Shown here one piece after another: positions 13,960 to 21,185 of a stretch of 64,000 nt of DNA. This DNA is from Vibrio mimicus (lineage in GTDB: Bacteria; Pseudomonadota; Gammaproteobacteria; Enterobacterales; Vibrionaceae): contig NZ_CP077426.1 of the NCBI RefSeq assembly GCF_019048845.1, positions 605,501 to 669,500 of the forward strand, read 5' to 3'. Position numbers and translations under genes: made by a program. The notes beneath the pieces are model-generated. The model saw only the letters and a program-made list of their open reading frames with translations. It was not told where the DNA came from and searched no databases. Positions within the stretch are counted from its first letter, which is position 1. Each line of letters opens with the position of its first letter.

Positions 13960-14901
13960 TTACGATTGATTATCAAAAAAACGCAGGCGGCGCAAAATCC
14001 AAAATTCTAAGCCAAAAATCAGCCCAAGCCCTGCGCAAAATAGCCCAAAGGCGATGGGAGATTCAGTCCCCGGAATACCGCCAACGTTCACGCCTAACAA
14101 ACCGGTTAAAAAACTGGTCGGCAGGAAAATTGCCGCGATCACTGAAAACAAATACGTGTTCTGGTTCATCTTCTCAGCATGGTATTGGCGCAGCTCACCT
14201 TTGATGATTTCCAGCTCACTCAAGAAGAAGTCCAAGGTTTCGTTAATCCGCGTTACTGTGTTGACGCTGTGGCGCAAACGCAAATGTTGGCTCTGCGCCA
14301 GGGCGACTTCCGAATTGAGATAATCATCTAAGGCGTATTGCTGCGGCTTAATGAAACGCTTCAATTTGAGCAGTGATTTATGGGTTTGCATCAACTCATT
14401 ACTGAGTTCGAGTTCTTCATCAAACTGGGTGATGCGCTCCTCAATTTGGTCGAGATAGAGGTCAATGTTTTTATTGATGGAATCGACCACGTGCACAATC
14501 AGCTCTGCCAAATTGGATGGGCCTTGGCCGGCTTCAAGCGCTGCACGCACGGTACTGATCGCTTTCGAAGGTGTTTTACGAGTCGAGATCAACGCGCCGT
14601 GATAATAGAGAATACGCACACTGAGCATATCCGCAGGATCCGCGTTATCGTTAAGATTCACCCCACGCAAAATCAACAGAAAGTTCTGTTCATCATACTG
14701 CTCAAACAGGGGGCGGGTATCTTCGGCCAACAAACTGTCGATCACCGAAGAGGGGACATTTTGGTCGAGTAACCACTCGCGCAGCCCTTTAGCGTCGCGT
14801 TGGCAGTGATACCAATCACCCGCTTGTAGCTGTTGCAATTGAGCAGGATGCCGTTGTGGCGCGGAATCGCCAAAACGCCAGTGATCGATGAGAAACTCCA
14901 T
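13960..14901 (-). CDS. zntB: ZntB-like zinc transporter of the CorA family
   Basis: The 313-residue inner-membrane protein has a long cytosolic N-terminal domain rich in charged helices and two C-terminal membrane helices. The pore signature is GVNVGGIPG, as in ZntB (CorA has GMN). The cation could be zinc, with direction of transport debated in the family. The ATG at 14901 has AAGGAT just upstream; a TTG six codons earlier overlaps that site. It is the first gene of a pair with the cyclotransferase-like gene. Confidence 0.85.
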   Translation of the reverse strand: MEFLIDHWRFGDSAPQRHPAQLQQLQAGDWYHCQRDAKGLREWLLDQNVPSSVIDSLLAEDTRPLFEQYDEQNFLLILRGVNLNDNADPADMLSVRILYYHGALISTRKTPSKAISTVRAALEAGQGPSNLAELIVHVVDSINKNIDLYLDQIEERITQFDEELELSNELMQTHKSLLKLKRFIKPQQYALDDYLNSEVALAQSQHLRLRHSVNTVTRINETLDFFLSELEIIKGELRQYHAEKMNQNTYLFSVIAAIFLPTSFLTGLLGVNVGGIPGTESPIAFGLFCAGLGLIFGLEFWILRRLRFFDNQS

Positions 14902-14999
14902 GGTTATCCTTGTTTGCAAAACGTTGATAGCAAGAAAGTAACAATGGAGCGATAAAGAGTCAAAGCTAGGAATCTCTCCAAGCTTTGACTAGAAGAGGA

Positions 15000-15127
15000 T
15001 ATTCCCTTCCTACTTGAAGTTGCAGCGGTGTTGGCTACGTTCGTTCACCCCAATCACATAGTCTATCTATGCTCATGGGGACTCACTCACTTGCCGCCTA
15101 CCTGCAACTCCAAGTTGTTTGGGAATA
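15000..15127 (+). repeat. ERIC repeat, copy 1
   Basis: This 128-bp imperfect palindrome has mirrored ends TATTCCC / GGGAATA. Inside are TACTTGAAGTTGCAG, CACCCCAATCACATAG, CTCATGGGGA and CTGCAACTCCAAGT. The layout matches the enterobacterial repetitive intergenic consensus in its Vibrio form. It starts 98 bp upstream of the zntB start and ends 6 bp past the stop of the ATP-grasp gene. Confidence 0.9.
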
Positions 15128-15133
15128 AACGGT

Positions 15134-16585
15134 TTAAAAACCACGCATTTGAATGCGGCGTAAGAACTCGGTCATAATGCGATCGTAGAGCAGATCGCCC
15201 AAGAAGGCATCTTCCACATGGTGATCGATACTCGGGTTATCGTTCACTTCAATGACATACACTTGGCCATCAATTTCTTTGAGATCCACGCCGTAAAGGC
15301 CGCCACCAATCAGGTTTGAGGCTTTCACCGCTACATCGACAACATTTTTGGGCACTTGTTTAAGATCCAGTGTCTCAAAGCCTCCCGCTGTTACCCGGCC
15401 GCTGTTGTGGTGCTGGTAAATCTGCCAGTGACCACGACTCATCATGTACTTACAAGCAAAAATTGCCTGGCGGTTCATCACTCCGATACGCCAGTCAAAG
15501 TCGGTCGGCATAAAGGCTTGCGCTAAAATCAGCGCACTTTTCTCAAACAGAATTCCGGCTTCTTTCTCCAGCTCTTGTTCATTGCGTACTTTCACCACAC
15601 CGCGAGAAAATGCACCATCAGGAATTTTCAGCACCATAGGGAAATCCAACTGCTCCATCAGTCCGTTTTTCCACTCAGGGTCAAAACTGCGGATGATCAC
15701 GCTTTTCGGTGCGGGTACCTTGTTGGTTTCCAACAGCTCAGTCAAAAACACCTTGTTGGTGCATTTCATGATCGATTCGGAGTCATCCATCACCACTAAG
15801 CCCATCTTTTCTGCCGTTTTGGCAAAGCGATAGGTGTAGTTACTGATGTTGGTGGTCGCACGAATGAACAGACCATCAAACTCACCCAAACGAGACAGAT
15901 CATCAGGGGAAATGGTTTCCAAGTTCATACCCAAACGGTTGGCGGCGCGGTGGAAACGTTTGAGCGCAGAAGCATCAGACGGTGGCATCTTCTCTTCTGG
16001 ATCAACTAGCATAGCGATGTCGTAGCGGTACTTCTTCTCTTGTTTTGGACGACGCCACACTTTGGTGGAGAACATTTCCAGCGACTCAATGAAGAAATCC
16101 TGCTCGGGATCTTCCAGATCTTGGAACGGGAAGGGGGCGATTTTGATGATCTGCCATTGCCCTTGGTATTTGTGCATTTCAAGTTCAATCACGGGCACCA
16201 TGAACTGTTCAAACAGGCGGCGCGCCAACTTTTCTAAGCCTTTTTGTGGGGTGCGGCCAAAGTAAATTTTGGTGCTGATTACGTCAGTGCCACTGTTCAG
16301 TTTGTGCATCTTGATCAGGCCGGAAGAGAGGAAAAACGGCTGATTGATGTCATTGATTGCCATCACGCGCGGGATCACGCGGTGGCCACGGGCTTCGGCC
16401 ATCAATGAAACATAGTAACCGCTACTCATGTAGCCGTAATCGCGACACAGGTTGACGACCTGTACACTGCGGTGATTGAATTTCCAGTCAGTATCGAGAT
16501 ACTGGTCGACACTAACAACTTGTTCTGATGGGAAATATTGTTGCCAGTCACTGACCTGATCGGTCACGATTAAAAGGTTAGCCAT
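15134..16585 (-). CDS. RimK-like ATP-grasp ligase with RLAN N-terminal domain
   Basis: This 483-residue protein combines an N-terminal domain of about 200 residues (begins MANLLIVTDQVSDW, with NLCRDYGYMSSGYY), a pre-ATP-grasp segment (DIAMLVDPEEKMPPSD), and a RimK-type ATP-grasp domain. The latter has FPMVLKIPDGAFSRGVVKV, DFDWRIGVMN and the metal site VIEVNDNPSIDHHVED. The family ligates amino acids to a carboxylate of a peptide or small molecule; the substrate is unknown. It is divergent from a GNAT/C39-peptidase fusion gene, a pairing I recall as conserved in proteobacteria. ERIC repeats sit on both sides. Confidence 0.8.
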   Translation of the reverse strand: MANLLIVTDQVSDWQQYFPSEQVVSVDQYLDTDWKFNHRSVQVVNLCRDYGYMSSGYYVSLMAEARGHRVIPRVMAINDINQPFFLSSGLIKMHKLNSGTDVISTKIYFGRTPQKGLEKLARRLFEQFMVPVIELEMHKYQGQWQIIKIAPFPFQDLEDPEQDFFIESLEMFSTKVWRRPKQEKKYRYDIAMLVDPEEKMPPSDASALKRFHRAANRLGMNLETISPDDLSRLGEFDGLFIRATTNISNYTYRFAKTAEKMGLVVMDDSESIMKCTNKVFLTELLETNKVPAPKSVIIRSFDPEWKNGLMEQLDFPMVLKIPDGAFSRGVVKVRNEQELEKEAGILFEKSALILAQAFMPTDFDWRIGVMNRQAIFACKYMMSRGHWQIYQHHNSGRVTAGGFETLDLKQVPKNVVDVAVKASNLIGGGLYGVDLKEIDGQVYVIEVNDNPSIDHHVEDAFLGDLLYDRIMTEFLRRIQMRGF

Positions 16586-16613
16586 CGGTATATTCTTCCT
16601 ATTGCAATAGGTC

Positions 16614-16741
16614 TATACCCTTCCTACTTGAAATTGCAGCGGTGTTGGCTACGTTCATTCACCCCAATCACATAGTCTATCTATGCTCATGGGGATGAAT
16701 TCACTTGCCGCCTACCTGCAACTCCAAGTAGTTTGGGTCTA
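16614..16741 (+). repeat. ERIC repeat, copy 2
   Basis: This copy has the same orientation and layout as the one at 15000, with ends TATACCC and GGGTCTA and core CACCCCAATCACATAG / CTCATGGGGA. It lies in the divergent gap between the ATP-grasp gene and the GNAT/peptidase gene, so it must lie within or beside one of their promoters. Confidence 0.9.
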
Positions 16742-16789
16742 TTATTTGATTCGCAATCTCGCCAATCCACTCATTACTAAGGATGTTGA

Positions 16790-17881
16790 ATGGAAATTCG
16801 TCGTGCCAATAGCGCTGATCTCAATGCGCTCAATGCGTTAGAACAACAGCTTTTTGACGGGGATAGAATTTCTCCTCGCCAAATGAAGCGTTTTTTACAT
16901 TCCGACCATGCGGCGTTATTCGTGGCAGATGCCGGCGACCAGTTGGCGGGATATGCATTGCTTCTATTTCATCAAGGTACACAGCTATCTAGATTGTATT
17001 CAATTGCCGTTAAACCTGACTTCAGAGGGCAGAGAATTGCTCAGAGTTTAGTCGAGCAATGCGAGCGTGCTGCTCTTGATCAAGGCTCAACTACATTACG
17101 GCTGGAAGTGCGTGAAGACAATACCGCCGCCCTGAAATTATATGAAAAGATGGGCTATAAAACCTTGAAGTTGCTCATCCATTACTATGACGATTTGTGC
17201 GATGGGCGCAGAATGCAAAAAAGATTAACGCCTCAAGAGTCCAAAGTCTTGCTGCCGATGCCTTTATATGTGCAAACCACACCGTTTACTTGTGGTGCGG
17301 CGTGTTTATTGATGAGTTTTGCTTGTTTGGATAAAACCTTTGAGCCGAGCCGCACGCAAGAGATGCAGTTGTGGCGTGAAGCCACCACGATTTTTATGGC
17401 GGCTGGGCATGGTGGCTGCAGTGGTCAGGGGTTGGCGCTGGCCGCCGCAAGACGTGGTTATCATGTTGAGTTGTGGAACCAATCTCGAACAACGCCTTTT
17501 ATTGATAGCGTGCGTGACCCCAACAAAAAGCAGATTATTGAGTTAGTACACCAAGATTTTTGCCAGCAACTTACCGAGCAAGATGTGAGTATGATTGATG
17601 CGCCGCCATCGCAAGCCCAGCTCGAAGAGTGGGTACGGCAAGGTGCCTGTGTGCTGCTGCTCATTAGCACGTACCGTTTTGATGGCAAGAAAGAGCCGCA
17701 CTGGATTGTGCTCAGTGGTTTGAGTGATAAGTTCTTCTTTTTCCATGATCCGCATGCAGAATCGGAAGAGCATGTGAGCGGTTCGGGTTATATTCCGGTG
17801 GGCAAAGCGGCACTGTCGCAAATCATCGGCTTTGGTAAGCAAAAGCAGATCGCTTGTGTGGTGATCACACCTCGCCTATAG
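16790..17881 (+). CDS. GNAT acetyltransferase fused to a C39-like cysteine peptidase domain
   Basis: The protein has 363 residues. Residues 1-146 are a RimI-like GNAT domain with acetyl-CoA loop VKPDFRGQRIAQSL (74-87) and NTAALKLYEKMGY. Residues 155-363 are a papain-like C39 family domain (DUF3335 type): Gln162 and Cys168 in QTTPFTCG, His304 in EPHWIVLSG and Asp320 in FFHDPH form a plausible catalytic set. No membrane segment or ABC module is present, unlike bacteriocin-processing C39 proteins. It is divergent from the RimK-like ligase. Together they suggest modification and cleavage of an unidentified peptide; that role is inference. Confidence 0.82.
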   Translation: MEIRRANSADLNALNALEQQLFDGDRISPRQMKRFLHSDHAALFVADAGDQLAGYALLLFHQGTQLSRLYSIAVKPDFRGQRIAQSLVEQCERAALDQGSTTLRLEVREDNTAALKLYEKMGYKTLKLLIHYYDDLCDGRRMQKRLTPQESKVLLPMPLYVQTTPFTCGAACLLMSFACLDKTFEPSRTQEMQLWREATTIFMAAGHGGCSGQGLALAAARRGYHVELWNQSRTTPFIDSVRDPNKKQIIELVHQDFCQQLTEQDVSMIDAPPSQAQLEEWVRQGACVLLLISTYRFDGKKEPHWIVLSGLSDKFFFFHDPHAESEEHVSGSGYIPVGKAALSQIIGFGKQKQIACVVITPRL

Positions 17882-17907
17882 AGTTTGAGTGAAATATACA
17901 TCTAAAA

Positions 17908-17942
17908 GTCATAATGACTCGATTTTTCGGTGTCATTATGAC
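17908..17942. promoter_or_regulatory. Two NorR enhancer sites upstream of nnrS
   Basis: GTCATAATGAC (17908-17918) and GTCATTATGAC (17932-17942) are each a perfect GTCA-N3-TGAC, the NorR core motif. Their centres are 24 bp apart. Together they also form a 15-bp perfect inverted repeat (17904-17918 / 17932-17946), which could moonlight as a terminator for the upstream gene. Confidence 0.75.
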
Positions 17943-17984
17943 TTTTTCTGTTTATAGTGCATTGATTTTAAAGGTGAATTTTCT

Positions 17985-18000
17985 TGGCTTGGTTTGTGCT
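17985..18000 (+). promoter_or_regulatory. Sigma-54 promoter of nnrS
   Basis: TGGCTTGGTTTGTGCT contains GG (17986-17987) and GC (17998-17999) exactly 10 bases apart, the -24/-12 signature of RpoN promoters (consensus TGGCAC-N5-TTGC). Transcription would begin near 18010, 35 bases before the GTG start. Confidence 0.75.
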
Positions 18001-18044
18001 TCATTACTGGTTTGGTCTGTGATGAAGTCGGCGAAGGAGCCAAA

Positions 18045-19229
18045 GTGATCAACATTATCGATAAACGTGTCGAAGAGCGTATTCCTGCTGTGCTGCGGTT
18101 GGGATTTCGTCCTTTCTTCTTACTTGGCAGTGTTTATGCCGTGGTGGCGATTGTGGCTTGGGTTTGGATGTTTCAAGCCGGGCAAGCGCAACTATTGCAA
18201 GTCCCCGCGCTATGGTGGCATGTGCATGAGATGTTGTTTGGTTTTGCAATGGCGATTGTGGCTGGATTCCTGCTGACTGCCGTACAAAACTGGACGGGCA
18301 TTACTGGCACGAAAAGTCACCGTCTAGCGCTCATTGTGGCTTTGTGGCTAATGGTGCGGATTCTGTTTTGGTTGCCAGTGCCGCTGTGGTTAACCTCAAG
18401 TATTGAAGCGCTATTTCTTCTGGCGGTGGCCTATGAAGTGGGTTTACGGGTGGTAAAAGCTAAAGGGTGGCGCAACCTATTTTTTATCCCTCTGTTTTTC
18501 TTGGCGATTGCCGCTAACTTTGCCAGCTACGCGACTATTAAAGGTATGCCGCCATTCCCGAGCAGTGCGGTGTGGCAAGCCATGCTGTGGTGGTTTATGT
18601 TGCTGCTTTCGGTGATGGGCGGGCGAGTGATTCCGTTTTTCACCGCAAGACGTTTCCAGTTTACGAAAGCTGAGCCGATTTTGGCTTTGGATGTGATCGC
18701 TAACGGTAGTTTACTGGCTCTATTTATTCTCAGTTTCTTCCCACTGACCATGGCACAACTGGGGCAGCCGTTGATGTTGGTGGCAGGCGTCGCGCAACTG
18801 ATTCGGTTTTTACGTTGGCAGCCTTGGCGTACTTTGAGTGAGCCTTTGGTGTGGTCACTGCATGCTGCCTATCTGTGTATCCCGCTGAGTTTGCTGCTGC
18901 GTGGGCTAGTGAATAACGCTTGGCTGAACCACAGCCTGCTGCACTTATTTGCGATTGGTGCGCTCTCCGGCTTGATTTTAAGCATGATTGCTCGCGTCAC
19001 TATGGGGCACACGGGAAGAGCGATTTATCAAGGACCCAGCATGCAATGGGCATTTATCGCTTTGTTGCTTGCCGCACTTGTGCGCAGTTTAGGTGTGGGT
19101 TTGCTACCGCAGCAACTGTTGATCTGGGTTAACCTGAGCGCCACGCTGTGGGTGATTGCGTTTGCGCTGTTTGTGCTGCGCTTTGGCGCGATGTTGCTCA
19201 AGCCAAGAGTGGATGGCCATCCTGGTTAA
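18045..19229 (+). CDS. nnrS: NnrS, haem/copper membrane protein of nitric oxide resistance
   Basis: The 394-residue protein is almost wholly hydrophobic, with about 12 membrane helices, and belongs to the NnrS family. Conserved His in WWHVHEMLFGFAMAIVAGF and the segments MGGRVIPFFTARRF and MIARVTMGHTGR are family landmarks. NnrS relieves nitrosative stress and limits iron-nitrosyl damage when oxygen is low. AAGGAG at 18034-18039 lies 5 bases before GTG 18045, so this start is chosen over an in-frame codon at 17994 that falls inside the sigma-54 promoter. NorR sites and an RpoN promoter precede it. Confidence 0.92.
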   Translation: MINIIDKRVEERIPAVLRLGFRPFFLLGSVYAVVAIVAWVWMFQAGQAQLLQVPALWWHVHEMLFGFAMAIVAGFLLTAVQNWTGITGTKSHRLALIVALWLMVRILFWLPVPLWLTSSIEALFLLAVAYEVGLRVVKAKGWRNLFFIPLFFLAIAANFASYATIKGMPPFPSSAVWQAMLWWFMLLLSVMGGRVIPFFTARRFQFTKAEPILALDVIANGSLLALFILSFFPLTMAQLGQPLMLVAGVAQLIRFLRWQPWRTLSEPLVWSLHAAYLCIPLSLLLRGLVNNAWLNHSLLHLFAIGALSGLILSMIARVTMGHTGRAIYQGPSMQWAFIALLLAALVRSLGVGLLPQQLLIWVNLSATLWVIAFALFVLRFGAMLLKPRVDGHPG

Positions 19230-19255
19230 GCGTATTGAAATGCAAAAATTGAGAT

Positions 19256-19289
19256 AAAAAAATGGCTTGGAAATCCAAGCCATTTTTCT
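19256..19289. terminator. Bidirectional terminator nnrS / dapD
   Basis: A 10-bp perfect stem AATGGCTTGG / CCAAGCCATT (19261-19270, 19275-19284) with AAAT loop has an A-run before and T-run after, so it works for both convergent genes. Confidence 0.9.
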
Positions 19290-19310
19290 TGCATCACGAA
19301 CGTATCAAGA

Positions 19311-20342
19311 TCAGTTGTTCTTGTGCAGTTCGCTATTGAGTTCAACGGCAGATTTGTTAGCCAGACACTCAATTTGTCCCGTCAGTGAGTTACGGCGGAA
19401 CAGCAGATCAGAAACGCCAGCTAGATCGCGCGCTTTAACGATATCAACTTGGTTGCCATCTTTATCTAGCGTGCGCACTTTGGTGCCTGCAGTCACGTAC
19501 AAGCCTGATTCCACAGTACAGCGATCGCCTAGTGGGAAGCCCAAGCCAGCGTTTGCACCAAGCAGAGAGTTTTCACCAATCGATACCACTACTTTGCCGC
19601 CGCCAGACAGCGTACCCATGATAGATGCACCACCACCGATGTCTGAGCCATTGCCCACAACAACACCAGCAGAAATACGGCCTTCAACCATGCTCACGCC
19701 AGTGGTTCCCGCATTGAAGTTGATGAAGCCCTCGTGCATTACCGTGGTGCCTTCGCCTACATGAGCGCCAAGACGTACGCGAGAAGTATCTGCGATACGA
19801 ATGCCAGCGGGTACCACGTAATCGACCATTTTCGGGAATTTGTCGACGCAATCGACAGTCAGCACACGGCCAGCCAAACGCGCTTCGATTTGGCGATCCG
19901 CCAGTTCTGGCAGATCAATTGGGCCTTCGTTAGTCCATGCGATGTTGTGCAGCAGACCGAAAATGCCATCCAGTACCGTACCGTGTGGTTTAACCAGACG
20001 GTGAGAGATCAGTTGTAGCTTGAGGTAGCCTTCAGCCACGCTTTGTGGCTTGTCATCGCTGGCCAGAATCACCAGAACGAGAGGCTGTTTGGCATTCGCT
20101 GCTTTATCTGCAAATGCAGCACTTGTGGCTTGTTGATGAGCAGCGAAAACCTCGGCTAATTGCGCGCTTTGTGCAGCGCTGATTTCTAGCGCTTGATTGC
20201 CTTCTTGGTAACCTGCGATCGGTGCCAATGCCGCAACCAAAGCTTCGCTTGGTGCCAGAATTGGGGTTGGGAAGAAGGCTTCAATAATTTTTCCATCACG
20301 GTTTTTGGTCGCGGTTGCTAGACCTAAAGCAAAGTACGCCAT
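19311..20342 (-). CDS. dapD: Tetrahydrodipicolinate N-succinyltransferase
   Basis: The 343-residue enzyme transfers succinyl from succinyl-CoA to tetrahydrodipicolinate in the lysine/meso-diaminopimelate pathway. It is the long form (Pseudomonas/Vibrio type), with a mixed N-terminal domain and a left-handed beta-helix of hexapeptide repeats (about 190-300: VRLGAHVGEGTTVMHEGFIN, SDIGGGASIMGTLSGG, ENSLLGANAGLGFPLGD). It stands alone, convergent with nnrS. A structured leader of potential hairpins lies 55-107 bases upstream of the ATG. Confidence 0.95.
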   Translation of the reverse strand: MAYFALGLATATKNRDGKIIEAFFPTPILAPSEALVAALAPIAGYQEGNQALEISAAQSAQLAEVFAAHQQATSAAFADKAANAKQPLVLVILASDDKPQSVAEGYLKLQLISHRLVKPHGTVLDGIFGLLHNIAWTNEGPIDLPELADRQIEARLAGRVLTVDCVDKFPKMVDYVVPAGIRIADTSRVRLGAHVGEGTTVMHEGFINFNAGTTGVSMVEGRISAGVVVGNGSDIGGGASIMGTLSGGGKVVVSIGENSLLGANAGLGFPLGDRCTVESGLYVTAGTKVRTLDKDGNQVDIVKARDLAGVSDLLFRRNSLTGQIECLANKSAVELNSELHKNN

Positions 20343-20396
20343 GTTTATTCTCCATCATCAAATGTGGGTTGAGCTGCTTTCCCGTTTGTCATACAT

Positions 20397-20449
20397 GGAC
20401 AAAGCAAGGTATTGAGTTGAGCATCCACAACTCAACCGATAGGTTGTCC
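20397..20449 (-). other. Nested inverted repeat in dapD leader
   Basis: The outer arms GGACAA/TTGTCC (20397-20402, 20444-20449) enclose the inner 8-bp arms TTGAGTTG/CAACTCAA (20412-20419, 20428-20435). A further CTCAAC lies nearer the gene (about 20367-20373 on the + strand as GGTTGAG) and could pair alternatively with the upstream TTGAG copy. It may be a leader RNA structure or an operator; it matches no riboswitch class I know. Confidence 0.4.
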
Positions 20450-20542
20450 ATCATCATAAAGAGTGGATGAGCAGGATAAAAGACCGCAGAGGCAATCCGT
20501 CTGTAGAAGAATGCATTTTGTCTTTTTAAAGAGATATTGCGT

Positions 20543-20670
20543 TATCCCCTTCCTACTTGAAGCTGCTGCGGTGTTGGCTACGTTCGTTCACCCCAATCAC
20601 ATAGTTTATCTATGCTCATGGGGATGAACTCTCTTGCCGCCTACCTGCAACTCCAAGTAGTTTGGGTATA
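20543..20670 (+). repeat. ERIC repeat, copy 3
   Basis: A full-length copy (ends TATCCCC and GGGTATA; core CACCCCAATCACATAG / CTCATGGGGA) lies in the same orientation as the copies at 15000 and 16614. It is in the gap upstream of dapD and downstream of yebG. Confidence 0.9.
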
Positions 20671-20728
20671 AAAAGAATCCCGTTCATTTTTCGCAGTGCT
20701 TCGTCTGTGAGCCAACCTCAGCAAATAA

Positions 20729-20756
20729 AAAACCGCTGGTTTCACTCAGCGGTTTT
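20729..20756 (-). terminator. Terminator of yebG
   Basis: The stem AAAACCGCTG / CAGCGGTTTT (20729-20738, 20747-20756) reads on the minus strand into TTTTTTATTT just after the yebG stop codon. Confidence 0.85.
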
Positions 20757-20761
20757 CTTGA

Positions 20762-21070
20762 TTAGGCAGCGTCGTCGACAGACTCATCGTCATCACTGTC
20801 TGCAACCGCTTTCGGCTTCTTGCCCGTTGCTGGAGCAGGTTTACGCTTGGCTCCCAGTGCGCACAGTACGTCTTCTTTGTTTTGAGCCAAGAACATCGCC
20901 AGCTCTTCTTGCTTGGCTTCATCTTCGATCAGAGCACTTTTACCCAGCAGTTCGAACAGCTCGTCTGCCATATCCAGCATTTTGTCATAAGCGTCAGCTT
21001 CGGCTTTCGAGGTAAAAGTCATTTTCTCTTCTCCGTTGCGCTCCACCACGTACTTCACGATAACAGCCAT
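20762..21070 (-). CDS. yebG: YebG-family SOS-inducible protein
   Basis: The 102-residue protein begins MAVIVKYVVERNGEEKMTF and has SKAEADAYDKMLDMAD, both close to E. coli YebG as I remember it. The C-terminus is an acidic, low-complexity tail (DSDDDESVDDAA). In E. coli yebG is induced by DNA damage through LexA; its biochemical role is unsettled. A LexA-type box is present 32 bases upstream of the ATG, and GAGGATTAACC precedes the start. Confidence 0.88.
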   Translation of the reverse strand: MAVIVKYVVERNGEEKMTFTSKAEADAYDKMLDMADELFELLGKSALIEDEAKQEELAMFLAQNKEDVLCALGAKRKPAPATGKKPKAVADSDDDESVDDAA

Positions 21071-21101
21071 GGTTAATCCTCTAGTTTGTCGCTAAAAATA
21101 A

Positions 21102-21117
21102 CTGGCTGTTTATACAG
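21102..21117. promoter_or_regulatory. LexA box of yebG
   Basis: CTGGCTGTTTATACAG fits the CTG-N10-CAG core of the SOS box, with ACAG perfect on one side and CTGG for CTGT on the other. Confidence 0.75.
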
Positions 21118-21185
21118 TTTTTATTCTCTAAAGTCCAGTCGCGACCACCAAAATGGGCGCTGAGTCATATCCCTTGATTCACTGA

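Larger units (their letters stand above)
20343..20761. other. Gap dapD / yebG
   Basis: This 419-bp stretch holds the dapD leader with a nested inverted repeat (20397-20449), an ERIC repeat (20543-20670) and the yebG terminator (20729-20756). No coding frame is supported in it. Confidence 0.7.

Noticed and set aside
17904..17946. 15-bp inverted repeat after the GNAT/peptidase gene as an ordinary terminator
   Set aside because: Each arm contains a perfect NorR core and a GG-N10-GC promoter follows, so a regulatory role explains it better. Termination may be a secondary effect.
15000..20670. Repeats at 15.0, 16.6 and 20.5 kb as CRISPR or integron attC sites
   Set aside because: Only three copies, kilobases apart, each about 128 bp and matching the ERIC layout. 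There is no spacer array, integrase or cassette pattern.
20662..21015. 117-codon rightward frame overlapping yebG
   Set aside because: It runs from the ERIC end through the yebG terminator and antisense to yebG. Composition is not protein-like.
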